A stretch of 64,000 nucleotides of DNA from Endozoicomonas sp965232255 (lineage in GTDB: Bacteria > Pseudomonadota > Gammaproteobacteria > Pseudomonadales > Endozoicomonadaceae). The stretch spans positions 2,232,001-2,296,000 of the forward strand of contig OZ246962.1 in the NCBI GenBank assembly GCA_965232255.1, given 5' to 3'. Positions 54,448 to 62,898 of this stretch are shown piece after piece. Positions within the stretch are counted from its first letter, which is position 1. Each line of letters starts with the position of its first letter. The notes under the pieces are model-generated. The model made no database searches. It saw only the letters and a program-made list of their open reading frames with translations, and was not told the origin of the DNA. Both the position numbers and the translations under genes were made by a program.

Positions 54448-54508
54448 TGGTGACATACTCCCACCACCAAACCTGACGGTTATGGATGGGGGCTTCGTTC
54501 GACCCATG
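54448..54508. repeat. IS200/IS605-like foldback end, copy B
   Basis: It begins GGTGACATACTCCCACCACC and ends GGCTTCGTTCGACCCATG. An imperfect hairpin forms between CCACCACCAAACC and GGTTATGGATGGGG with bulges, as in the foldback ends of IS200/IS605 elements. Its last 18 bases equal those of copy A (41769-41786). No transposase gene is adjacent. Confidence 0.55.
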
Positions 54509-55304
54509 TTGAATATTACCAACACCTCTCGCTACAGAACCTGCGCTTACAGGACTTTCTGTAGGGGAACCCTTTACGAATCTGCTGTGTCCCAGCAAGT
54601 CAGCTTTGGCATAGTAGCAAAGATTAGCAGAGCAGGAGAGGAAAAGACGCAACCCTTCACAGGTTGCCCCCTATCCATCTCCACCCAAACCGGCAAAGGT
54701 CGCTTTGCTCACAATGCGTCAGTTATGGATGGAGAATTACGTGGGATTCGTTAAAATGGATTCTTGTTGGGAGGAAGGTAAGCTGATTATCAGTCAGTAG
54801 GGCGTTCTTATAAAAACACGTGAAATATCGACAAAATAGAATAACATTTTCTGAATATTTCTTTATTCGCAACAAGGTTGTCTTTTTTACTTAATTGAAT
54901 AGTGTTGGCAGCCGGTGATTATCACTTCATCAAAGTACCTTACTTCATTCTTTAGATAATGCACGAGAGCATGCTTAATTAGACGCGCTAATCAAACTGT
55001 TATCTCCAGCACATTACGCAGCAAAAGGGTGAGCACCGCCATGATGAATTATTGAGCGCTGTAATTATGCGCGTTTATTTCTTTTGTCACCTAAAAGCAG
55101 GGCGTTTTTACCGTCTTTTCCGGCAACGTTAGATTGATTAGTCTCGGCAAAATTTTAGCGTCTGTTTATATAATTGAGAAAACAAAGACGGGTACCTGAC
55201 CACGTGGAATGACCGTCTGTTGATAGCGTTCAACTGCAATAAACCAGAAGGTATGAGCGCCTCACTTCTTCGGACGGCAGCCAACAATAAGGTAACATTT
55301 TGCT
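54509..55304. other. Intergenic region with IS-like debris and AT-rich promoter DNA
   Basis: 54509-54770 continues from the foldback end, includes a GCAAAG / CTTTGC hairpin near 54696-54711 and a second GTTATGGATGG at about 54721. It looks like non-coding IS remains. 54771-55304 is AT-rich and probably contains the promoter for the tyrosine-motif protein. No gene is supported. Confidence 0.45.
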
Positions 55305-56867
55305 ATGAGGGAAATTGCTCTAATTTCAATCGCCAATAGTGCGCGAGGCCGCAGTACCGGAGCACGACAAGGCACCGTGCGCTCCAGGAGCTGCCCTGCC
55401 AGAATCGGCCGCTTGGAATCAGGGCCACCGAATCCGCAACCATTAACCGGCGGCCACATGTATTCCAGTACGAGCGCTTTGTATGAGCGATCGTCAGGTG
55501 GCCAACAACAACCGGGCGATGGTCAGGAGTCCATGTATCAAAACACCGGGCCACTCTATGACACTCCGCGGCCATCAAACAGTGAACAGTCTGCGATCTA
55601 TGACGTTCCACGCGGGTCACGTCAAGCTCAGTCAGGCGCTGTTTCGTCAGCGCCGGAAGGGCTGTATGACAAGATTTTGCCCGGACCTCCTGGTGCGCCT
55701 GAACCAGAATATGTCAACACAGTTCCGTCAGCACTGGGTGGTTCCTATGAAAATGTTCAGTCAGGCCCGAATGGTGGGCGTGCAACCACGAGTGCTGGTC
55801 CAGCGGCACAGGAAGGGACATATCAGAATGTTCAGCCAGACTCCTCTGACAGTGCTCCAGCGGGCAGTGCTCCAGCGGGCAGTGCTCCAGCGGGCAGTGC
55901 TCCAGCGGGCAGTCCTCCAGCGGGCAGTGCTCCAGCGGGCAGTCCTCCAGCGGGCAGTGCTGAGCCGATCTATATGGACATTGATGCAGTATTGAGCGCA
56001 AGGAGCCCAGGGCCGCAGCGTCCCTACAAGCCCTATAAAAGCGGCGGCAAAAGCAAAGTTGCCCAACGCTTGCGTAAAATGTTCAGGCCACGAGGACAGC
56101 TGAAGTATCCCACTGTAAGACAAAAGGCGCCATTGACTACTGAGTCAGCTGCTTCCACGTCGGCTGCCACCACATCAGGCGCCTCTACATCTGGAAGAAC
56201 AGAATCGCTGGCTCCCACACCATTGGAACAGTCTGCAACAACAGTTACTGCAAAGAAACGACAGGCACCACGTCCACCGACTCAATCTGCGGGAACGGCC
56301 AGCGCTACCACGGCGAGCAGAGCCACAGAAAGTCCGCCACAGTCGCCGCAGGTCAAGAAGAAGCGCCAGGCGCCGCTGCCTCCGACACAGTCAGCAGCCA
56401 GCTCTACCACCGCCAGAACGTCTGAAAGTTCCCGAACGGGCGCATCAGCAGCAATTGGCCAACGTGTCGGCACTGCTCACAGCCGTTCTGCTTCGCCAGT
56501 AAGGCCAAATACACCGCCGCCACCGGTACCAACATCGTTGGAATCGCCGACGATGCCCACTGAAGCCTTGATGAGCGATCTGAAAGGTTTTTTTGCCCGG
56601 CAGAAAGAACAGGCAGCAAAAGATGGCCAAGCTTCTGCAAGCCAGTCGCAGGCCAGTTCAGGTACAGGCGGATTTGCGCTGGGCACCCCACTGTCCCTGC
56701 TTGCCAGAAGGAGCGATGCCAGCCCATCAAGTGCACCATCGACGTCTACCCATGGCGATGTCAGGTCCACTCGCCAGCAGCAAGAACCGACTCCTGCACA
56801 GCCACTTTCGTCGTCGGCTACAAAAGAGCTGCAACTTGATAGTTCCAGCAGCGATTCAGAGTGCTAA
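55305..56867 (+). CDS. Disordered multi-tyrosine protein mimicking SH2/SH3 ligands, candidate host-directed effector
   Basis: 520 residues, low complexity, no Sec signal, no known domain. Residues 43-59 (NPQPLTGGHMYSSTSAL) form a block shared with the protein encoded at 57460-59094. Residues 60-225 carry short tyrosine motifs: YxN at Y78, Y136, Y148, Y173; YDxP at Y85 and Y99; YDKI at Y121; EPIYMDI at Y223. These match ligand classes of Grb2, Crk-like and Src-like SH2 domains and the EPIY core of known phosphorylated effectors. Seven five-residue SAPAG/SPPAG repeats (183-217) lie between the last two. A basic patch (245-265), two RxxPxxP motifs (319-325, 354-360) and PPPPVP (404-409) follow. 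The ribosome-binding site is weak. Function is inferred from motifs only. Confidence 0.72.
   Translation: MREIALISIANSARGRSTGARQGTVRSRSCPARIGRLESGPPNPQPLTGGHMYSSTSALYERSSGGQQQPGDGQESMYQNTGPLYDTPRPSNSEQSAIYDVPRGSRQAQSGAVSSAPEGLYDKILPGPPGAPEPEYVNTVPSALGGSYENVQSGPNGGRATTSAGPAAQEGTYQNVQPDSSDSAPAGSAPAGSAPAGSAPAGSPPAGSAPAGSPPAGSAEPIYMDIDAVLSARSPGPQRPYKPYKSGGKSKVAQRLRKMFRPRGQLKYPTVRQKAPLTTESAASTSAATTSGASTSGRTESLAPTPLEQSATTVTAKKRQAPRPPTQSAGTASATTASRATESPPQSPQVKKKRQAPLPPTQSAASSTTARTSESSRTGASAAIGQRVGTAHSRSASPVRPNTPPPPVPTSLESPTMPTEALMSDLKGFFARQKEQAAKDGQASASQSQASSGTGGFALGTPLSLLARRSDASPSSAPSTSTHGDVRSTRQQQEPTPAQPLSSSATKELQLDSSSSDSEC
55851..55955 (+). repeat. Seven 15-bp tandem repeats encoding SAPAG/SPPAG
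   Basis: The unit is 15 bases (AGTGCTCCAGCGGGC with G or C at one position). Five units read SAPAG and two SPPAG, a near-perfect array that keeps the frame. Copy number may vary between strains and change the spacing between tyrosine motifs. Confidence 0.85.
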
Positions 56868-56999
56868 CGCATCCGGAACCTGCGGCGGTGATAAAAGCCA
56901 TCACATTAAGCTGTCAGATCACTAGTCAGATCACGAATAGTGGCAGCCAATTGAGTGGCGGCATAGCTGCCCATTCAACTGGCTTAGCAGGAGAAATAG

Positions 57000-57230
57000 T
57001 TATTTTTCGAGGTGATTGACGATGGTAGCAAGCGTATCTTCTATTCTGTCAAAACGTTTATCTTGTTGATCAAAACGAGCCGCTATCTTTTTTTCAAGAT
57101 TTTCTATCACTATCTCATATTTTGCACTGTGGAGAAAAAGCTTCTGGATAAGGTCCTGAGAATTTTTGCCACTGATCTCTATTCGGTGAATAGCGTCCCA
57201 TAGTTTGTCATTATTTTTATCATGGTTCAT
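57000..57230 (-). CDS. Small coiled-coil protein
   Basis: 76 residues, charged, almost wholly helical with a heptad-like pattern in the second half (IENLEKKIAARFDQQDKRFDRIEDTLATIVNHLEK). No family recognised. GAGG lies 7 bases before the ATG, which supports it as a real gene. It sits between the two candidate effectors and converges on the first. A chaperone or adaptor role would be speculative. Confidence 0.5.
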   Translation of the reverse strand: MNHDKNNDKLWDAIHRIEISGKNSQDLIQKLFLHSAKYEIVIENLEKKIAARFDQQDKRFDRIEDTLATIVNHLEK

Positions 57231-57459
57231 ACGGCAAACCTCGACTGGTTCATAAGGTATCGAAAATAGTAGAGAGTTTGCCAGGTATTATGTTTTGCTC
57301 CTGATTAATGACGAACCAGTTGGACCGTGGATATGGTGATCGATCGTGAGTGCGGAGCCAGCAGTAAGATATGGTCTCTGAAGAATACTCACCGACACCT
57401 GGAGTGCCAACAGCAGGCTTTGTTTTCACAAGACAGGAAAGGGAAGAAAGGACGGAAGA

Positions 57460-59094
57460 TCAATTGGCAAAGCGCAGGGTTTGTTCCTGCTCATCGTGAA
57501 GCCATAAGTCAGCGCGGTTAATAAATTCACAAGATTGCAGGTATTCTGGGGCAGTCGGTTGATCTTTAAAAGTCAGCCGGATACAGCCATCCGACTCCCC
57601 CACGCTATTAACGTGGGCGATGATGGTATGACCCCCCTCGCAGGTCATTTTCAGGGCGTAATTAACCAGCTTGGCCATGGGAATGCGGTTTTGCATAAAC
57701 GCCGCCACCTCTGCTCTGTTAAACAGCAGGGAGTAATCACCGTGCTTGTTTACTTCAGAACGACCTACCGGCAGAGCGTTTAGGGTTTTGCGGGCCACAT
57801 TGGGCACCATGCGACGCTCGGTCAGGTTTGTGGCCGGCGTGTCGGTGCGGCTGACGCGACCACTGTCCCAGGTATTAAACGAAGGAAATCTGACCAGTGT
57901 CGTGTTACCAGTGGCTGAGTCGGCTGTGGATTCCGTAGTGGCGAAACGGCTCCGACGGTTAGCCATGATCCGCTCATTGGCGTGACAAGTACCTTCTTCG
58001 ACGTACGCTTCCAGTTTATCGATGTAAGTGACAAAGCGCGGTTTGAGCTTGAAGCTTTGGACTGTGGTTTTCCAGGCGGGTGATGCCAGCCGGTCCTGGA
58101 CATAGATCAGCGCATCTTCGGTAAGCAAGGTCATCCGCAGGGCATCGGCAAGGCTGTTTTCGGACGGACTGCCGCCGAGTAGCTCTTTGAGCTTCTTCAA
58201 CTGGGGATCGCGTTTGCTCTCATAAGCCAGCTGGATGCTACCTTCGCTTAGATAACGGTCAAACTTGTCGCGTAATGGCGTACCAGGTTGGTGTCTGTTA
58301 CGCAGAACCTCAAGCACCGACGATTCAATATTCTCTGGGGTAGCGATGTATTTGCTGGCATAGAGCAAGTCATTCTGATTGGTCAGCTCAAGCTTCAGGG
58401 CTGCCACCAGGTTGTTGTAGGTTGGCAGGTAGTGAGGCGAAAGCAGCGCTTTGAGTCGGCCGGACTGCGGACTATCCACAATCGAGGTAGTTGGCATTGG
58501 CCGGCAGGCAACAAAATCCCCAAACCATTGGCTGGTAGATGCAGCGAGTGAAGTAATCTCGGGGGTGGCCTTGGAGGTTGTGGTTACCGCTGGCTTGGCC
58601 AAGTAACATTGGTCCATTGGATTGCCGACTGTATTTTTGGTCAGTGCCGCCGCTGTTTTACAGGCATCGCTATCAGTGTGCTGACCGCAAACATCGATGC
58701 GCGGTTTTACTGGGCTGCTATTAGCCGACTGCGGCAATCTGATTCTGATCGCTTCACCAAGTCCTGCACGGGACAGGAATAACATATCCGCCAACAGTCT
58801 TTGGCCGGATACGCCAGGTGCCCACAGCATTGTCGGCTGCCTGGTATTAGCCCTGGCCGCAGAAAACGTGTTGTCATGCAATGGCGTATTGGCTGACGGA
58901 CTGGTGTTCAAGGCGGTAGCTGACGAGTACATCTGCCCACGGGTTAATGGTTTGGGGTCTGGCAGGATGATCTCGGCACAGACACCCTCAGCAGCACGCT
59001 GAACGCCACCGGCGCTCAAAGTCTGCAGGTTGCCGCCTCTGGAAATGATGTCCAGAGCATGGCGGCCATGTGGTGTCGGTGTAGGTTTAGGCAT
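57460..59094 (-). CDS. Large protein of unknown family sharing the N-terminal block of the tyrosine-motif protein, candidate effector
   Basis: 544 residues, no Sec signal, no recognised domain. Residues 46-62 (DPKPLTRGQMYSSATAL) match the block at 43-59 of the protein encoded at 55305 in 11 of 17 positions, at nearly the same distance from the N-terminus. Residues about 70-210 look disordered. Residues about 225-375 are helical and appear to contain a duplicated unit (LVAALKLELTNQNDLLY and LADALRMTLLTEDALIY). The last 110 residues are mixed alpha/beta. The ATG at 59094 has no obvious ribosome-binding site. It is read toward the tyrosine-motif gene on the opposite strand. Confidence 0.65.
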   Translation of the reverse strand: MPKPTPTPHGRHALDIISRGGNLQTLSAGGVQRAAEGVCAEIILPDPKPLTRGQMYSSATALNTSPSANTPLHDNTFSAARANTRQPTMLWAPGVSGQRLLADMLFLSRAGLGEAIRIRLPQSANSSPVKPRIDVCGQHTDSDACKTAAALTKNTVGNPMDQCYLAKPAVTTTSKATPEITSLAASTSQWFGDFVACRPMPTTSIVDSPQSGRLKALLSPHYLPTYNNLVAALKLELTNQNDLLYASKYIATPENIESSVLEVLRNRHQPGTPLRDKFDRYLSEGSIQLAYESKRDPQLKKLKELLGGSPSENSLADALRMTLLTEDALIYVQDRLASPAWKTTVQSFKLKPRFVTYIDKLEAYVEEGTCHANERIMANRRSRFATTESTADSATGNTTLVRFPSFNTWDSGRVSRTDTPATNLTERRMVPNVARKTLNALPVGRSEVNKHGDYSLLFNRAEVAAFMQNRIPMAKLVNYALKMTCEGGHTIIAHVNSVGESDGCIRLTFKDQPTAPEYLQSCEFINRADLWLHDEQEQTLRFAN

Positions 59095-59855
59095 ATTAAA
59101 ATCGAGTCAGTGCCGGAGGCTAAATAATGACAAACTTGGGCCTGCGTATGTTAATCAAGCTGCACGACATATCGCATCTATAGGAAACACCTAATGTTTT
59201 GTGCCCTGTAAGTATCTTGTAGCTAGTTATGCTCTAAAGGTGTCGGGGAAAACGCGGCCTGCCTATTTGCTCTACGCAAGTCTGGTAGTTGTAATGGCGC
59301 AGTCAGCACTATGCTTGGGTAAACTCTCGTCTTTTTGCCTTTCCGGTGCGTCATAGCGGGAATGATGATCAGTAAAATAGCGGAGTAGAGCGAATTTGAT
59401 GCGCTTGCCCGAAATGATCAAGTGGTGGGCGAAAGCTTTGGATGGTATTTACTCAACGATATTTCGGGCAGCTTTTATAGCCGGAGATACTCGGTAAATC
59501 AGTTGGCTGATGGCTGTGCAGACTGACAGAGCGGCGATGTTTGCGCGGATTATCTTACGACATTGGCGTTATAGATAAAATTAACTGATTGAAAACCGGC
59601 GTATGCCTGGGATATGGAATAGTTGATCGTTTTAAACGACATTTTGTTTATAAAGTTTGGAACATGTCCATACTTCAGGTCGTTTTTAACAAGGGGCACG
59701 ATACCCAATCAATCAGCGGCATTTCGATAGCAATTTTTATTGCAGTTCTGGAATCTGGACTATTCTGCTTCTGTCTTTCTCCCTTGCGAGACAGATATGG
59801 TGTTTGACATCTTCCCCCCGCTAATTTCGCTGGGGATATCCAGCGAGGAACCAAG
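59095..59855. other. Intergenic region with an IS-end-like palindrome before the secreted protein gene
   Basis: About 760 bases without a supportable gene. Near 59804-59840, TTGACATCTTCCCC is followed by a GC-rich palindrome and GGGGATATCC. This resembles the TTGACATCCTCCCC...GGGGATTCC ends of IS200/IS605 elements. A stem CGCTGG / CCAGCG (59828-59845) abuts the ribosome-binding site of the next gene. Confidence 0.4.
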
Positions 59856-60479
59856 ATGAAACTTGTCAGAACACTGGCACTTTTGCTGCCCTCGTTTGGT
59901 TTTGCTGTTGGGTTCAACTCGCCGCCTTATCCTGGCAGCTCGCCACCTTATCCTGGTAGCTCGCCACCTTATCCCAGTATTTATCCGCCATTGCCCGCTT
60001 ATCCGTCTGGCCCTGATCTGGTCTACCCGCCCCCATCAGTGCCGACCGTACCGTCTGTGCCGGTCACGGCCTGTACGATAACCGCTGGCACTTATCGCTT
60101 TGATGCGTACGATTTAGCCAAAACCGAGCATATTTCGTTGCGGGAGCTGGTGTTTTATATGCACGTCAGTAACGTGGGCATGATTACCATGCGAGCAAAG
60201 CTGAAGCCCAAGCGTGGGCGTGAGGAGCAATTTGTGGTGATGCCCTATAGCACCAGCTCTGACTTAATGAATGTGTGCAGCGGCACGGATTTCAGCTTTT
60301 TCTTCCGGGGAATCAATGTCTACGGCAAAACGCTAAGTGGCAACTTCGCTGGCCGAATGAGTGGTGGTAAGCTGGTGGTGGACGGTTGGGCGGAGCGCTT
60401 TGATGCTGCTTACAACTCCAAGGTGACGGTTAACCTGACGGGGCACGCGTTTGAGTTTGTTTACCCTTATCTGCAGTGA
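59856..60479 (+). CDS. Secreted protein with Pro/Tyr-rich repeats
   Basis: 207 residues. A signal peptide (MKLVRTLALLLPSFGFAVG) is followed by a proline/tyrosine-rich linker with the repeat SPPYPGS three times, then YPPLPAYP and further PPP pieces (residues about 24-70). Residues 75-207 are a predicted beta-rich domain with two cysteines, unrecognised. GAGGAA precedes the ATG. The linker resembles cell-wall or surface-exposed spacers; a surface or extracellular place is inferred. Its stop directly abuts the stop of the convergent betT gene. Confidence 0.65.
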   Translation: MKLVRTLALLLPSFGFAVGFNSPPYPGSSPPYPGSSPPYPSIYPPLPAYPSGPDLVYPPPSVPTVPSVPVTACTITAGTYRFDAYDLAKTEHISLRELVFYMHVSNVGMITMRAKLKPKRGREEQFVVMPYSTSSDLMNVCSGTDFSFFFRGINVYGKTLSGNFAGRMSGGKLVVDGWAERFDAAYNSKVTVNLTGHAFEFVYPYLQ

Positions 60480-62456
60480 TCAGCGCACCATGTGCAGAAA
60501 GTGCATGTGCTTCTCGTACTGGTCAATAATATCGCCGATCACTTGTTCGCTGGTCCACCCCATAATGTCGTAGCCTTGGCCGCCTTCGCGCAGAAATACC
60601 TCTGCACGGAAGTACTTGCGCTCTTCTTCATCTTCGTCGTTCAGCATAAAGCTCGGTTGCAGATAGGAGCGGGGCGTCACCCGATAGAAAAAATCCACCT
60701 CATCGCCATGCAGCACCACCAGGCTGGGAATCTGTTTCTGGGCGTCCAGCTCAACGGTGCTTGCCACTCCTTGCTTACCCAGCTCCGACGCTACAGACTG
60801 CATAGCCGGCAGCACTATGCCCTGGATAAAGCGGTTAACATGGGTGCGTCTCGGGAAGCTGATCAGAGTGGCCAGACGGTTTTGCCAGGGAATGAGTTTG
60901 TGACCCACCTTGGGAGTGAGCGTGGTTTTTTCCAGACTGGCTTTTTTGGTCGCATCTACGGCCAGCGCTTTGAGCAATCCGTAAGCCGACACCAGCAGGA
61001 TAACGGAAAAGGGCAGGGCAGTGGCGATGGTGATGGTTTGCAGTGCCCGCAGCCCACCAACCAACAGCATGACCAGAGCAACAACACCCATTAAGGCGGA
61101 CCAGAACACCCGCTGCCAGCTGGGGGTTTTGCTGTTGCCACCACAGGCCAGCATATCCACCACCACAGCGCTGGAATCAGCAGAGGTGATGAAAAAGATC
61201 ACCACCATGGCCATGGCGATCAAGGACAGCAGAGGCGAGAAAGGGAAGTATTCCAGAAAGTTAAACAGGGCCACCGGAATATTGGTGGTCACCGTCTCCC
61301 CCAGGTCGGTGACGCCCTGGTGGGTGATCATGTCGATGGCGGTATTGCCAAAAGCGGTCAGCCAGATCAGGGTCAGCCCGGTGGGGACGAACAGTACACC
61401 AGTGACAAACTCGCGGATGGTTCTGCCTCGGGATATGCGCGCAATAAACATACCGACAAAAGGCGACCAGGAGAGCCACCAGGCCCAGTAGAACAACGTC
61501 CAGCCACCGAGCCAGTCGGTGGGCTCATAGGCGTAGAGGTTGAAGGTTTTACCCACGATGTCGGACAGATAACCGCCGGTGTTCTGAATCAACATTTGCA
61601 GTAGCAAAACAGTGGGTCCGAGCAACACCACCATGATCAGCAACATCATTGCCAGTAGCAGGTTGACTTCAGACAATCGGCGGATGCCCTTGTCCAGCCC
61701 AGCGGCAATGGAGACAGTAGTCAGCACCATAATGGCAACAATCAACATGGCCTGCACCTTGATGCTCACGGCCACGGCAAACAGGTAATTCAGGCCGGAG
61801 TTGACCTGCAACACGCCATAGCCTAGCGCGGTGGCCACGCCGAAAATAGTGCCCAGGATGGCAAAGATGTCGATGGTGTGGCCAGTCATGCCGTAGATAC
61901 GCTCGCCAATCACGGGGTAAAGGGCTGAGCGCAGCGTCAGGGGCAGGTGATGACGGTAACCGAAAAAAGCCAGAATCAGTGCCACTACTGCATAGATAGC
62001 CCAGGCGTGCAGACCCCAGTGAAAGAAGGTCAGCTTCATGGCCTCCTTGGCCGCATCGACTGTGTTCGGCTCACCCAGCGGCGGTGCCTGAAAATGCATC
62101 ACCGGCTCGGCTACACCAAAAAACATCAGGCCAATACCCATGCCCACCGAGAACAGCATGGCGAACCACGAACCGAAGCTGTAAGACGGTTGGGCGTGGT
62201 CCGGCCCCAGCTTGATATCGCCGTAGCGAGAGAGACCCAGGAAAGTAACGCACAGAAAGATCAGCGCTACGGCCATCACATAAAACCAGCTGGCATTGGT
62301 CATAATGCCCGACTGGAGGCGCGTAAACCGGTGGCTGGCATCTTGTGGATATACCACGGTGTAGCCAAGCAGCAGCACAATTAAAATGGCCGAGCCAAAA
62401 AACACCGGCGGATTGATGGTTTGCCTGAAAGAGAGCGATGTTTTCGTTGACGACAT
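60480..62456 (-). CDS. betT: BCCT family choline/betaine transporter, BetT-like
   Basis: 658 residues with twelve membrane helices and a long cytoplasmic C-terminal domain, close to the 677 of E. coli BetT. The BCCT tryptophan motif is intact (TLFYWAWWLSWSPFVGMFIARISRGRTIREF), and the choline-site-like GLHAWAIYAVVALILAFFGYR is present. The C-terminal ending EKHMHFLHMVR and the VDFFYRVTPR segment are typical of BetT. It imports choline with protons, feeding glycine betaine synthesis for osmoprotection; no bet oxidase genes are in the window. Regulation is not visible. Confidence 0.88.
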   Translation of the reverse strand: MSSTKTSLSFRQTINPPVFFGSAILIVLLLGYTVVYPQDASHRFTRLQSGIMTNASWFYVMAVALIFLCVTFLGLSRYGDIKLGPDHAQPSYSFGSWFAMLFSVGMGIGLMFFGVAEPVMHFQAPPLGEPNTVDAAKEAMKLTFFHWGLHAWAIYAVVALILAFFGYRHHLPLTLRSALYPVIGERIYGMTGHTIDIFAILGTIFGVATALGYGVLQVNSGLNYLFAVAVSIKVQAMLIVAIMVLTTVSIAAGLDKGIRRLSEVNLLLAMMLLIMVVLLGPTVLLLQMLIQNTGGYLSDIVGKTFNLYAYEPTDWLGGWTLFYWAWWLSWSPFVGMFIARISRGRTIREFVTGVLFVPTGLTLIWLTAFGNTAIDMITHQGVTDLGETVTTNIPVALFNFLEYFPFSPLLSLIAMAMVVIFFITSADSSAVVVDMLACGGNSKTPSWQRVFWSALMGVVALVMLLVGGLRALQTITIATALPFSVILLVSAYGLLKALAVDATKKASLEKTTLTPKVGHKLIPWQNRLATLISFPRRTHVNRFIQGIVLPAMQSVASELGKQGVASTVELDAQKQIPSLVVLHGDEVDFFYRVTPRSYLQPSFMLNDEDEEERKYFRAEVFLREGGQGYDIMGWTSEQVIGDIIDQYEKHMHFLHMVR

Positions 62457-62898
62457 ATCCTGAATTCGTGGCTTTTGGCAGTCGTGGGTGCATGGGGCAC
62501 TCTTGGGAAAAACGTAATCAGTCTAGGCGAATGCGGGCGCGGCTCAACCGGTGAACATGGAAAATCCCCTGTGCTGCACAACAATAGTGTGCCAGAACAG
62601 TGTGCCAGAACAGTGTGCCAGTTCTGAGGTCTCTGATTCAGACGACTCTGTACTCATAGTCAGGGATATAGTCATTTCGGCGCATTTTATTGGTGGTTTA
62701 TTGGTTGTTTATCGATGGGTTCCCAATGAAAACCTACCGCGTTTTGGCCAATAAATCCGGGAAAAGTTCCCCACCTTGCGTACCTTGCTTGGGATTGGCG
62801 TGGCCAGCGAGTACAATGTGCTGGTATCGAACCTACGTTCTTAATTCGTTATTATTCGTTTTTCCTCCCACACCTATTTTGTAAGAGGCGATCGATTC
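62457..62898. other. Divergent intergenic region with a 13-bp tandem repeat
   Basis: The unit AGTGTGCCAGAAC starts at 62586 and 62599, and a third, altered copy (ending GTTC) at 62612. CAGAAC and GTTCTG also form a small dyad around the third copy. The region must hold promoters for betT and the downstream CorB-like gene. No gene is supported. Confidence 0.5.

Noticed and set aside
55483..56123. Overlapping frames across the SAPAG repeat, on both strands
   Set aside because: The 15-bp repeat keeps all frames open by chance; only the 55305 frame has a start near AAGG, a full-length protein and the shared N-terminal block.
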